From: Candidatus Sordicultor fermentans
GTDB lineage: Bacteria; Atribacterota; Atribacteria; Atribacterales; Caldatribacteriaceae
Length of the DNA stretch: 32,789 nt
NCBI GenBank assembly: GCA_002385475.1
Contig: DGDO01000142.1
Location: 1 to 32,789 of the forward strand
Reading direction: 5' to 3'
Both the position numbers and the translations under genes were made by a program. The notes below the pieces were generated by a model that ran no database searches, was not told where the DNA came from, and worked only from the letters and a program-made list of their open reading frames with translations. Below, one piece after another: positions 7,991 through 16,766 of this stretch. Position 1 is the first letter of the stretch. The number at the start of each line of letters is the position of its first letter.

Positions 7991-9374
7991 AGAATTTACC
8001 ACTATTTCAGAAGTGGCTGGCTCTTTGCTCACTGTAGAAGAAGTGGAAGATGCCCGATATATGGAGATTGTGGAGATAGAGTTGCAGGATGGCTCGCGAC
8101 GGCGGGGTCAGGTGCTTATGACCAGCAGAGGCAGGGCGCTGGTGCAAGTTTTTGAAGGAACAGAAGGGATAGGTGTCGGGCAAAGCAAAGTCAGGTTTTT
8201 AGGAAGAGTGATGGAGCTTTCTGTTTCTCCCGATATTTTGGGGAGAGTTTTTAATGGTTCGGGAGTTCCTATTGATGGTGGTCCGGGAATTGTTCCTGAT
8301 GCTCGTCTGGACGTTAACGGTAACCCCATAAATCCTGTAACTCGAGACTATCCTATCGACTTTATTCAAACCGGGATTTCAGCTATTGACGGTTTGAATA
8401 CTCTGGTAAGAGGACAGAAGCTTCCCATTTTTTCTGCTTCTGGTTTACCTCATGCTCGTCTGGCTGCCCAAATTGCTCGCCAGGCTAAAGTATTAGGAGA
8501 AGAGGAAAAATTTGCCGTAGTTTTTGGAGCTCTGGGTATTACTTTTGAAGAAGCTAATTATTTCATATCTGAGCTGCGTAACACCGGAGCCATTGAGCGG
8601 TCGGTTATCTTTGTTAATCTGGCTGATGATCCGGTGGTAGAGCGAATCATTACCCCGCGCATGGCTCTTACCGCGGCAGAATTTCTGGCTTTTGAAATGG
8701 ATATGCAGGTTTTAGTAATATTAACTGATATGACTAACTACTGTGAGGCTTTACGAGAGGTTTCTGCTGCTAGGAGAGAAGTTCCGGGAAGAAGAGGTTA
8801 TCCTGGATATCTATATACTGACCTGGCTACTATGTATGAGCGGGCGGGTAGAATCCGGGGCAAGAAAGGCTCTATTACTCAGATTCCAATTCTCACCATG
8901 CCCGAAGATGATAAAACTCATCCTATTCCCGACCTCACTGGTTATATTACTGAAGGGCAAATAATTTTAAATCGGCAGCTGCAGCATAAAGGCATTTATC
9001 CTCCCATTGATGTTTTGCCTTCTCTTTCTCGACTTAGAGATAAAGGAATTGGTGAAGGTAAAACTCGAGAAGATCATCCTGATGTGGCTAATCAGCTGTT
9101 TGCTGCTTATGCTCGAGGAAGAGAGGCGGAAGAACTGGCTACTATTCTGGGAGAGGCTTCTCTTACTGATCTTGACCGCTTGTATATGAGGTTTGCTGAG
9201 GAGTTTGAAGAAAAGTTTGTTCAACAGGGAGAGTACGAAGACCGAAGCATTGAAGACACCCTCTCCCGGGGCTGGGATTTATTACGCATGTTACCTCGAG
9301 AGGAACTGAAGCGTATTCAAGATATTCACCTGGAACATTTTTATAATGGCCAGAGTTCTTCTTCTGAAGAATAG
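7983..9374 (+). CDS. ntpB: V-type ATP synthase non-catalytic subunit B
   Basis: This subunit alternates with A in the head and has a nucleotide site without a P-loop. The segment SASGLPHARLAAQIARQA stands where a Walker A motif would be, which distinguishes B from A. Downstream blocks include TDMTNYCEALREVSAARREV, reported here only in part as TDMTNYCEALREV, and the arginine finger region near SLSRL. I chose the ATG at 7983 (MYKEFTTISEV, aligning with family N-termini) over the in-frame TTG at 7974. It has GAGG at 7970-7973 and overlaps subunit A by 8 bp. The resulting 463 residues match the family. Confidence 0.96.
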   Translation: MYKEFTTISEVAGSLLTVEEVEDARYMEIVEIELQDGSRRRGQVLMTSRGRALVQVFEGTEGIGVGQSKVRFLGRVMELSVSPDILGRVFNGSGVPIDGGPGIVPDARLDVNGNPINPVTRDYPIDFIQTGISAIDGLNTLVRGQKLPIFSASGLPHARLAAQIARQAKVLGEEEKFAVVFGALGITFEEANYFISELRNTGAIERSVIFVNLADDPVVERIITPRMALTAAEFLAFEMDMQVLVILTDMTNYCEALREVSAARREVPGRRGYPGYLYTDLATMYERAGRIRGKKGSITQIPILTMPEDDKTHPIPDLTGYITEGQIILNRQLQHKGIYPPIDVLPSLSRLRDKGIGEGKTREDHPDVANQLFAAYARGREAEELATILGEASLTDLDRLYMRFAEEFEEKFVQQGEYEDRSIEDTLSRGWDLLRMLPREELKRIQDIHLEHFYNGQSSSSEE

Positions 9375-9385
9375 GAGGATTTCCC

Positions 9386-10006
9386 TTGAGATTGAATGTT
9401 AATCCCAATCGTATGGAGCTCATGAAGCTTAAAAGTCGTTTGAGCATGGCAGAACGGGGTCATAAGCTCTTAAAAGATAAATTAGACGCCCTGATGCAGG
9501 ATTTTATTCGCACGGTGAGAGAAAATCGTTACCTGCGTCAGGAAATCGAAGAAGAAATCGTTAAAGCTTTTGAAGCTCAGAGTAAAGCTTCTCTTTTGCT
9601 TTCTGAGGAAGATAAAAAGTTAATCACTGTTTTCCCGGGAGAGCGATTGGGGCTTGAGGTTCAGGTTCGCCATGTTACCGGAGTAAAAGTTCCTCATTTT
9701 GAGGTCAAGGTAGAAGGAGACCCCTATACCTACAGTTTAATAAATACTCCGGCAGAAATAGATGAAGCTTTTAGCTCTTTTTTCCAGGTTTTCCCCTTGA
9801 TGGTTAAACTGGCAGAAGCAGAAAAAACTATCGAGCTCCTGGCGGTGGAGATAGAAAAAACTCGCCGACGGGTTAACGCTTTAGAGTATGTCCTGATTCC
9901 CAATTTACAGGAGACCATAAAATATATTACTCTTAAACTGGATGAGTTAGCTCGTTCTTCGGTGGTAAGCATTATGAGAATCAAAGGAAAAGGATTGACG
10001 GGATGA
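9386..10006 (+). CDS. ntpD: V-type ATP synthase subunit D (central rotor shaft)
   Basis: This 206-residue protein has two long helices (about 10-65 and 130-200) flanking a short central domain. This antiparallel coiled coil is the rotating axle inside A3B3. The N-terminal NVNPNRMELMKLKSRL and C-terminal RRRVNALEYVLIPNLQETI are clear family signatures. The start is TTG at 9386, preceded by AGGAGG at 9373-9378; no ATG upstream fits. It is the last ATPase gene, so all nine V1 and Vo subunits are present in one run with no gap. Confidence 0.95.
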   Translation: MRLNVNPNRMELMKLKSRLSMAERGHKLLKDKLDALMQDFIRTVRENRYLRQEIEEEIVKAFEAQSKASLLLSEEDKKLITVFPGERLGLEVQVRHVTGVKVPHFEVKVEGDPYTYSLINTPAEIDEAFSSFFQVFPLMVKLAEAEKTIELLAVEIEKTRRRVNALEYVLIPNLQETIKYITLKLDELARSSVVSIMRIKGKGLTG

Positions 10007-10007
10007 G

Positions 10008-10739
10008 TTGAAAGTTGCCATTCTCGCTGATATTCATGGCAACTTTGATGCCTTAGAGAGGGTATCGGAGGAGATAGAGAAGTTAGAAGATGTCATGGTT
10101 CTGGGAGACATCATCGGCTATGGAGCAGAACCAGAGGATTGTGTGAGGTGGGTAGTAGAGAAAAAAGCTAAAGTACTTCTGGGCAATCATGAAGCTGCTT
10201 GCATTGGTGAGTTACCTCTTTCCTGGTTTAATCCTCTTGCTCTTCGAGCTTTGCTCTGGACTCAGAAACGTTTGAGTTCCTTCAGTATCCGGTTTATTCG
10301 GTCTCTGCCTCCTGTCATTTCTGATTTTCTTCAGGCTCTGTGGGTTCATGGGAGTCCTCGTCAGCCCACAGAAGAGTATATTGATCATCCTTTTATAGCT
10401 CGAGAGATATTTGAAAGTTTTTCTTTCTCTCTCTGTTTTTTTGGGCATACTCACCAGGCTGAAGCTTATATCCTGGAGGAGAGTGGGAGAGTAGAGAGGA
10501 TTTCTTTTCGAGAAGGGGGAAAATTGGAGATACTTCCTGATAATAGATATTTAATAAATTGTGGTAGTGTAGGGCAACCCCGGGATGGCAACCCCCAGGC
10601 TAGCTTTGCCATTTTTGATACGGAGAAGAGGATAGTGGAGATAAAAAGGGTAGACTATGACATTTCTTCTGCCTCTTATAAAATATTACATAGTGGACTT
10701 CCTGAATATTTAGCTTACCGGTTAGAAGGAGGGAGATAA
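10008..10739 (+). CDS. Metallophosphoesterase (YfcE/diadenosine-tetraphosphatase-like)
   Basis: This 243-residue calcineurin-type phosphoesterase has all its metal-binding motifs: D8 and H10 in ADIHGN, D34 in LGDIIGYG, N60/H61 in GNHE, H114 in VHGSP and H147/H149 in GHTH. Proteins of this class split small phosphodiesters or phosphomonoesters with two metal ions; the substrate cannot be read from sequence. It starts at TTG 10008, one base after the stop of subunit D, so it is translated with the ATPase operon and ends it. There is no signal peptide or membrane segment, so it should be cytosolic. The co-transcription with the ATPase is unexplained. Confidence 0.88.
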   Translation: MKVAILADIHGNFDALERVSEEIEKLEDVMVLGDIIGYGAEPEDCVRWVVEKKAKVLLGNHEAACIGELPLSWFNPLALRALLWTQKRLSSFSIRFIRSLPPVISDFLQALWVHGSPRQPTEEYIDHPFIAREIFESFSFSLCFFGHTHQAEAYILEESGRVERISFREGGKLEILPDNRYLINCGSVGQPRDGNPQASFAIFDTEKRIVEIKRVDYDISSASYKILHSGLPEYLAYRLEGGR

Positions 10740-10793
10740 GTTTCCGGACAAATCTAATTTAAGAGACAACGCTATTTGGAATAGATGAGTTTC

Positions 10794-10821
10794 TTGACTG
10801 CCAGAGAGATTATAGTAAAAT
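10794..10821 (+). promoter_or_regulatory. Candidate promoter upstream of tig
   Basis: TTGACT (10794-10799) and TAAAAT (10816-10821) are 16 bp apart. The predicted transcript would begin just before the hairpin at 10837-10874, giving tig a leader of about 100 nt. A second, weaker pair (TTGAGG 10861-10866, TATACC 10885-10890, spacer 18) lies after the hairpin. Confidence 0.4.
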
Positions 10822-10836
10822 AAAATCGAATGAACT

Positions 10837-10883
10837 GGGTTATACCTCAATGAGAAAGATTTGAGGTATAACTCCTGTTTTTA
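10837..10883 (+). terminator. Strong hairpin with T-tract: operon terminator or tig leader attenuator
   Basis: GTTATACCTCAA (10839-10850) and TTGAGGTATAAC (10861-10872) are perfect 12-bp inverted arms around a 10-nt loop. Two more pairs (one G-U) extend the base, and a T-rich run starts at 10878. It can end the ATPase transcript, but it also sits downstream of a plausible tig promoter, where it would act as a leader terminator. Confidence 0.6.
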
Positions 10884-10932
10884 TTATACCTTATACAAAT
10901 CTAACACTTTAGTTTAAGAAAGGTGGATACAA

Positions 10933-12237
10933 ATGGTAGAAGTTAAAAAAGAGGAAAAAGAAAAACATGTAGTAGAGATGGAAATTACGGTGGAGAAAGA
11001 GAGAGTAAATGAGGCATTGGATAAAGTTTACCGAGAGCTGAGCTACAGAATGACCGTGCCAGGATTTAGAAAAGGGAAAGCCCCCCGAGGTATTTTGCGG
11101 AGCTTTGCCGGCGAAGACTTTATTTTAGAAACAATGACTCAAGATTTAATTCCTCAAGTAGTTCAAGAAGTATTGACTCAGGAGAGCATTAGAGTAATTG
11201 GTGAACCGGACTTAGAGATAGTGCATGCAGAGGAAGACGAGCCTTTAGTTTTGCGTCTTCAGGTAATAGAGGAACCAGAAGTAAAGTTAGCCGATCCCGG
11301 GGAGTTAGAAGTAAGAAAGTATCGTTTGGAGATTAGAGAATCAGATGTAGAAAAAGAAGTGGAGAAATTGATAGACTCTCGTAGTACCTGGAAAGATAAA
11401 GGGGAAGGTGAACCAGCAAGAGAAGGGGATCTGGTTATGCTAAAAATAGAAGACGAAGATTATGCTGTGGTAGCAGAGTCTTCTTTAGATAAAGAGAAAT
11501 CTATTGCCCGAGAAGTTTTAGGTATGAGAGTAGGAGAAAAGGGGAAAATTACTCAGGGAGAAGAGGAAGAAACCGAAATAGAGTTTTCGATAAGTGGAAT
11601 AATGGGAAAAGAAAGGCCAGAGGTAAATGAGGAGTTTCTATCTGGTTTAGAAGAAGGGTTAAATTCCATAGAAGATTTAAAAAACAGAGTTAGAGAAAAA
11701 TTAGAAGCCCTGGCTCAAGATATAGTGGAGGAGAGATTGGAGAAAGAAGCGGTAGTGGCTCTATGTCGGGAATCTGAAGTTTATATTCCTGAGGCCCTGT
11801 TGGACATTGATGTCCGCCAGCGCATAGACATTCTGAAGGAAGATCTGGAGAAGGACGGTTTAACCCTGGACCGCTATTTAGAGCTAATGGATATGGATTT
11901 TGCCACTCTGGAAAAAAATTTACGGGATTTAGGCCGCTGGGAACTTCGGAAATTCTTCGTTCTGGAGAAATACGCTGAAGAAAATGAGATTTTGGTTACG
12001 GAAGAGGATTTGATGGCCGAGCTTGAAGAGATAGCGAAGAAGACAGGTAAAACTAAAGAGGAAATAAAAGAAATCTTGGAATTAAGTGATAGAATAGAAG
12101 GAGTAAAAAGCAATATAAGAGACAGGAAAACTATTAAAGATATAGCTCAGAAGGTGAAAGTCAAAGAGCTGGAGGAGCCTATAAATTTAGATCAGTGGAA
12201 AGCATTGGGAGACCCGGAAGAGGAGATGATAAGATGA
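10933..12237 (+). CDS. tig: Trigger factor with reduced PPIase domain
   Basis: This 434-residue ribosome-bound chaperone meets nascent chains at the exit tunnel. The N-terminal ribosome-binding domain carries the signature GFRKGKAP at 44-51. The C-terminal helical chaperone arms run from about 235 to 420. The FKBP-like middle domain (about 162-230) is shortened and divergent. It retains GDLV at its start and GMRVGEKGKI later, but the usual IPGFEE-type segment and aromatic active-site residues are absent, so prolyl isomerase activity is unlikely. The start is ATG 10933 with AAAGGTGG upstream. The stop overlaps clpP as ATGA, coupling the two. Confidence 0.95.
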   Translation: MVEVKKEEKEKHVVEMEITVEKERVNEALDKVYRELSYRMTVPGFRKGKAPRGILRSFAGEDFILETMTQDLIPQVVQEVLTQESIRVIGEPDLEIVHAEEDEPLVLRLQVIEEPEVKLADPGELEVRKYRLEIRESDVEKEVEKLIDSRSTWKDKGEGEPAREGDLVMLKIEDEDYAVVAESSLDKEKSIAREVLGMRVGEKGKITQGEEEETEIEFSISGIMGKERPEVNEEFLSGLEEGLNSIEDLKNRVREKLEALAQDIVEERLEKEAVVALCRESEVYIPEALLDIDVRQRIDILKEDLEKDGLTLDRYLELMDMDFATLEKNLRDLGRWELRKFFVLEKYAEENEILVTEEDLMAELEEIAKKTGKTKEEIKEILELSDRIEGVKSNIRDRKTIKDIAQKVKVKELEEPINLDQWKALGDPEEEMIR

Positions 12238-12860
12238 AGGACTTTCTTCTGATGAATAGTTACTTAGTACCGATGGTGGTGGAGCAAACACCCCACGGGG
12301 AGAGAGCTTATGACATTTACTCTCGTCTTTTGCAAGACAGGATTGTTTTTTTAGGAACGGAAATAGACGATACGATAGCTAATCTGGTTATTGCTCAGTT
12401 ACTTTTTTTAGAAGCAGCTAACAAGGAAAAAGACATAAATCTTTATATCAATAGCCCTGGTGGTTTGGTTTCTTCTACTTTAGCTATTTATGATACCATC
12501 CAGTATATAAACCCGGATGTAGCCACTATCTGCATCGGACAGGCAGCCAGTGGTGCGGCAGTGATTTTGGCTGCTGGAGCTCCGGGTAAAAGGATGGCTT
12601 TACCTAATTCCCGGGTGATGATTCATCAGCCCTTAGGTGGAGCCCAGGGACAGGTGTCTGATATCGAGATTCATACTCGGGAGATGATTAAAATTAGAGA
12701 AAAGTTGAATGAAATATTAGCCCATCATACTGGAAAACCGGTAGAAAAGATTAGAAACGATACAGAAAGAGACTACTTTATGTCTCCCGAAGAAGCGCGG
12801 AAATACGGGTTAATAGATAAGGTTCTTTATCCGGAAGAAAAAAACAAAAAGGAGAAGTAA
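12234..12860 (+). CDS. clpP: ATP-dependent Clp protease proteolytic subunit
   Basis: This 208-residue serine protease forms the double-heptamer chamber that degrades proteins unfolded by ClpX. The catalytic triad is S106 (in IGQAASGAA), H131 (MIHQPLGG) and D180 (ERDYFMSPEEA). LVPMVVEQTP and ERAYDIYSRLL mark the mature N-terminus that forms the axial gate. The ATG at 12234 overlaps the tig stop (ATGA) and follows GAGGAGA. A GTG at 12195 in frame would add 13 residues unlike the family, and the ATG at 12252 lacks a good ribosome-binding site. It sits in the classic tig-clpP-clpX order. Confidence 0.97.
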   Translation: MKDFLLMNSYLVPMVVEQTPHGERAYDIYSRLLQDRIVFLGTEIDDTIANLVIAQLLFLEAANKEKDINLYINSPGGLVSSTLAIYDTIQYINPDVATICIGQAASGAAVILAAGAPGKRMALPNSRVMIHQPLGGAQGQVSDIEIHTREMIKIREKLNEILAHHTGKPVEKIRNDTERDYFMSPEEARKYGLIDKVLYPEEKNKKEK

Positions 12861-12866
12861 ATAATA

Positions 12867-14120
12867 ATGCCTAAGTATGAGGAGGAAAAATTGAAGTTGC
12901 GCTGTTCCTTCTGTGGTAAGAATCAATCAGAGGTTAAGAAGCTTATAGTTGGTCCGGGAGTGTACATTTGTGACGAGTGCGTGGAGTTGTGTAACGGAAT
13001 CATCAAAGAAGACGATAAACACCGAAAGTCAGATCTGGCTCTGGAAAAACTACCTTCTCCCAAGGAGATAAAAGCTTTTCTAGACCAGTATGTGATAGGA
13101 CAGGAGAGAGCCAAAAAAGTTCTTTCTGTAGCAGTCTACAATCATTACAAACGAATTACCTACAGCTCCAGGGAAGATATAGAGATAGAAAAAAGCAATA
13201 TTTTACTTATTGGACCGACGGGAAGTGGTAAAACTCTTTTGGCTCGCACCCTTTCTTTGTTGCTTAATGTTCCCTTCGCCATTGCCGATGCTACTACCTT
13301 AACCGAGGCCGGATATGTAGGGGAGGATGTGGAAAACATCTTGCTTCGTTTGATTCAGAATGCTAACTTTGATATCAAAAAAGCGGAAAGAGGAATTATA
13401 TATATAGATGAGATAGATAAAATTGCTCGCAAAGGAGAAGGTCCTTCCATCACCCGAGATGTATCAGGTGAGGGAGTACAACAGGCTTTATTGAAAATCC
13501 TGGAAGGGACCATGGCTAATGTTCCTCCCCAGGGAGGGAGGAAGCATCCTCATCAGGAATTTATCCAGATTAATACTGAAAACATTCTTTTCATTTGCGG
13601 AGGCGCTTTTGTAGGTTTAGATAAAATAGTTGAAAGCCGCTTAAAAGACCACAAAATTGGTTTTGGTGCGCGAGAAGCTTCTTCTACTACGGATTCATTT
13701 AATCCTTTAAGTGAAGTTCAACCAGAAGATTTGATAAGGTATGGTGTTATTCCCGAATTTGTGGGACGTATTCCAGTAGTTTGTGCTCTTGACCCCTTAG
13801 GCGAGGAAGATTTGGTACGTATTCTTATCGAGCCTCGCAATAGTCTGGTTAAACAGTACCAGAGCTTGTTAAAAATGGAAGGAGCAGAACTCATTTTTAC
13901 TGAAGGTGCACTGCGCCTTATTGCTCAGGAGGCTATGGCTAAAGGCACAGGAGCACGAGGATTGCGCGCTATAATGGAAAAGTTAATGGTGGAGTTGATG
14001 TTTGAGTTGCCTTCTCGCAAAGATATTGAAAAAGTAGTGATCAATGAAGAAGCGGTCAAAAGTGGTACTCTTCTTCCTTTTTTGGAGGGAGAAAGTGCTA
14101 AAGAAGAACAATCGGCGTAA
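12867..14120 (+). CDS. clpX: ATP-dependent Clp protease ATP-binding subunit ClpX
   Basis: This 417-residue AAA+ unfoldase recognises tagged substrates and feeds them into ClpP. The N-terminal zinc-binding domain has C13, C16, C35 and C38. Walker A is GPTGSGKT at 116-123, and Walker B is IIYIDEIDKIA. The GYVGEDVE pore-loop motif and the IGF tripeptide of the ClpP-docking loop (HKIGFGA) are present, so it should work with the adjacent ClpP. It starts 6 bp after clpP with GGAGAAG upstream. In many Firmicutes lon follows clpX; here valS follows after 12 bp and no lon is in the window. Confidence 0.98.
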   Translation: MPKYEEEKLKLRCSFCGKNQSEVKKLIVGPGVYICDECVELCNGIIKEDDKHRKSDLALEKLPSPKEIKAFLDQYVIGQERAKKVLSVAVYNHYKRITYSSREDIEIEKSNILLIGPTGSGKTLLARTLSLLLNVPFAIADATTLTEAGYVGEDVENILLRLIQNANFDIKKAERGIIYIDEIDKIARKGEGPSITRDVSGEGVQQALLKILEGTMANVPPQGGRKHPHQEFIQINTENILFICGGAFVGLDKIVESRLKDHKIGFGAREASSTTDSFNPLSEVQPEDLIRYGVIPEFVGRIPVVCALDPLGEEDLVRILIEPRNSLVKQYQSLLKMEGAELIFTEGALRLIAQEAMAKGTGARGLRAIMEKLMVELMFELPSRKDIEKVVINEEAVKSGTLLPFLEGESAKEEQSA

Positions 14121-14132
14121 GGGAAATGCATA

Positions 14133-16766
14133 ATGAATGAACGAACTATTATTTCTCCAGTTTTTGAACCCTCTTCGGTGGAAGATAAATGGTATGAATT
14201 CTGGGAGGAGAAAGGTTATTTTACTCCTCCTCCCTCCCCGGCTCCTCCTTTTTCTATAGTTATTCCTCCTCCTAACGTTACCGGTCATCTTCACATGGGG
14301 CATGCCTTAAACCTCACCCTTCAGGATATATTAATCCGTTATCGAAGAATGCAAGGTTATCGGGCTCTCTGGGTACCGGGAACTGACCATGCAGGCATTG
14401 CTACTCAAAATGTGGTAGAAAAGCAACTGTCTCGAGAAGGGCTGAGTCGCCATGATTTAGGCAGAGAAAAGTTTCTGGAAAGAGTCTGGGAGTGGAAAGA
14501 GCGTTATCATGAGAGAATTGTAAAACAATTGAAGAAGATGGGAGCTTCTTGCGATTGGACGAGGGAGCGATTTACTTTAGATGAAGGTTTATCTCGGGCG
14601 GTGCGGGAAGTTTTTGTCCGACTTTTTGAAGAGGGTTTAATTTATAAAGATGAATACATTGTAAACTGGTGTCCCCGCTGTGAAACAGCACTGGCTGATA
14701 TTGAAGTGGAGTATACGGAGGTTCCCGCTCACCTTTATTATGTTAGATACTATCTCAAAGATGAAGATAATTATTTGGTAGTGGCTACTACAAGGCCGGA
14801 GACCATGCTGGGAGATGTAGCTTTAGCAGTAAACCCTCATGATGAGCGCTATAAAGACCTGGTAGGGAAAATAGCTATTCTGCCGCTCACAGGAAGGGAA
14901 CTCCCCATTATTGCTGATGAATACGTGGATATTGATTTTGGAACCGGGGTGCTTAAGGTTACCCCTGCTCATGACCCCCACGATTTTGAATTGGGAAGAA
15001 AACATGGGCTGCCTCTGGTCAAGGTTATCGATGAGCAGGGTTTTATGAGCGAAGAAGCTCTCAACTTTTCTGGTCTTTCTCGGGAAGAAGCCCGGGAAAG
15101 AGTGGTGGAAAAATTAAAAGAAGAAGAATACTTGGAAAAAATAGAAGATTATTCTCACTCAGTGGGACATTGTTATCGCTGTTCTACTGTGGTAGAACCT
15201 CTGGTTTCTAAACAGTGGTTTGTTCGAGTGAAGGACCTGGCTCAGCCAGCCATAGAGGTGGTTAAACAAAAAAAGATAGAGTTTGTCCCTGAGCGCTGGG
15301 AAAAAGTCTATTTTGAATGGATGGAGAATATCAAAGACTGGTGTATTTCACGCCAGTTGTGGTGGGGACATCGCATTCCTGTTTTTTATTGTCAGGATTG
15401 TGGTTATGTTTTCGCTCATCGAGATACCCCGGAGAGCTGTCCCCGTTGTGGGGGGGAAGTAAAGCAGGATGAAGACGTCCTGGATACCTGGTTCAGCTCT
15501 GCTCTCTGGCCTTTTTCGGTGTTCGGGTGGCCAGAAGATACCGAAGACCTGAGGACTTTTTATCCCACATCAGTTTTAATTACCGGTTTTGATATCATTT
15601 TTTTCTGGGTAGCACGTATGATTATGATGGGCCTGAAGTTTATGGGAGATGTTCCCTTCCGGAAAGTTTATATTACTCCCTTATTGCGGGATGCTCAGGG
15701 AAAGAAAATGAGCAAGTCTTCGGGCAATGCTATTGATCCTTTAGAAATAATAGACCAGTACGGAGCGGATGCTTTGCGCTTTGCTCTGGGTTGGCTTACA
15801 GTGCAAGGTAGAGACATTAATCTCTCTCGGGAGAGAATAGAAGCATCACGTAATTTCATGAACAAATTGTGGAATGTTTCTCGTTTTGTATTGATGAATG
15901 AAGAAGGTTTTTCAGCTTTTGAAGGACTTGTAGACCTCGATATTAAAGACCGCTGGATTATTTCTCGTTTTCATCGTTTATTAGGTGAAGTAGAGGAGGC
16001 GCTGGATAGTTTAGATTTTGGTCGATATGCTCAACTTCTTTACGATTTTGTATGGGGAGAATATTGTGATTGGTATATTGAGTGGAGCAAGATAGACCTT
16101 TACCAGGGGGGAGAGAGAAAAAAAAGAAAAGCTCAAAACGTCCTCATTTATTTACTTTCAGGGATTTTAAAGCTTTTGCACCCTGTGGTTCCCTTTATTA
16201 CCGAAGAAATCTGGCAGAACCTTCCTGTGAAAGAAAGAGAGAGCATCATGATTGCCCCCTGGCCTTATAAAGAGGAGAAATGGTTAGATGAAGAGGCAGA
16301 GAAAACTATTTACTTTTTACAGGATGTTATAAGGGAAATCCGCTATTTACGGGCGGAACTGGGTATCCCTCCCAAAGAAGAATGCCAGGTAATACTCAAT
16401 TTATCTGATGAGGAAAGCTACCGATATATGAAAGGTAATTTCTCTTATGTAGAAAGCCTGGCTAAATGTTCGATACTGGAAGCTGGTTATAATTTGAAAA
16501 AGCCAGAATCAGTGGCCACAGGAAGAGTGCAGGGAGCGGATATTTATCTTCTGGTGGGAGGTGTGATTGACCTCAATAAGGAGGTGGAGCGTTTGAATAA
16601 AAAACTTTCCCGTCTTCAAAAAGAAGAGGAAAGACTGAGAGAACGTCTTAATAACTTCTCCTTTCTGCATCGAGCTCCGGAGGAAGTAGTAGAAAAGGAA
16701 AAGAAGCGCTTTGCTGATTTAATTAAGGAGAAGGAAAAATTAGAGACCTTGCTTGAGGGTATCTGA
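14133..16766 (+). CDS. valS: Valine--tRNA ligase
   Basis: This 877-residue class I aminoacyl-tRNA synthetase charges tRNA-Val. The HIGH-type motif is HMGH at 54-57 and the KMSKS loop is at 525-529. The editing (CP1) domain contains TTRPETMLGD and the hydrolytic Asp region in TPAHDPHDFELG. Cysteine pairs of zinc ribbons appear in WCPRCE, CYRCST and CQDCGYVF/CPRCGGEV. The anticodon-binding domain contains FMNKLWNVSRF, and the last 65 residues form the coiled-coil arm typical of ValRS (DLNKEVERLNKKL). It follows clpX by 12 bp, and its TGA shares a base with the next ATG. Length is normal. Confidence 0.98.
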   Translation: MNERTIISPVFEPSSVEDKWYEFWEEKGYFTPPPSPAPPFSIVIPPPNVTGHLHMGHALNLTLQDILIRYRRMQGYRALWVPGTDHAGIATQNVVEKQLSREGLSRHDLGREKFLERVWEWKERYHERIVKQLKKMGASCDWTRERFTLDEGLSRAVREVFVRLFEEGLIYKDEYIVNWCPRCETALADIEVEYTEVPAHLYYVRYYLKDEDNYLVVATTRPETMLGDVALAVNPHDERYKDLVGKIAILPLTGRELPIIADEYVDIDFGTGVLKVTPAHDPHDFELGRKHGLPLVKVIDEQGFMSEEALNFSGLSREEARERVVEKLKEEEYLEKIEDYSHSVGHCYRCSTVVEPLVSKQWFVRVKDLAQPAIEVVKQKKIEFVPERWEKVYFEWMENIKDWCISRQLWWGHRIPVFYCQDCGYVFAHRDTPESCPRCGGEVKQDEDVLDTWFSSALWPFSVFGWPEDTEDLRTFYPTSVLITGFDIIFFWVARMIMMGLKFMGDVPFRKVYITPLLRDAQGKKMSKSSGNAIDPLEIIDQYGADALRFALGWLTVQGRDINLSRERIEASRNFMNKLWNVSRFVLMNEEGFSAFEGLVDLDIKDRWIISRFHRLLGEVEEALDSLDFGRYAQLLYDFVWGEYCDWYIEWSKIDLYQGGERKKRKAQNVLIYLLSGILKLLHPVVPFITEEIWQNLPVKERESIMIAPWPYKEEKWLDEEAEKTIYFLQDVIREIRYLRAELGIPPKEECQVILNLSDEESYRYMKGNFSYVESLAKCSILEAGYNLKKPESVATGRVQGADIYLLVGGVIDLNKEVERLNKKLSRLQKEEERLRERLNNFSFLHRAPEEVVEKEKKRFADLIKEKEKLETLLEGI

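Noticed and set aside
10740..10932. Riboswitch or T-box upstream of tig
   Set aside because: Only one simple hairpin is visible; there is no T-box sequence or multi-stem conserved core.
12195..12236. GTG start for clpP giving 13 extra residues
   Set aside because: The extra residues lie inside tig coding sequence and do not resemble ClpP N-termini; the ATGA overlap at 12234 has a good ribosome-binding site.
13983..14303. 106-codon minus-strand frame across clpX and valS
   Set aside because: It is antisense to two certain genes, has extreme Arg/Phe/His composition and no ribosome-binding site.
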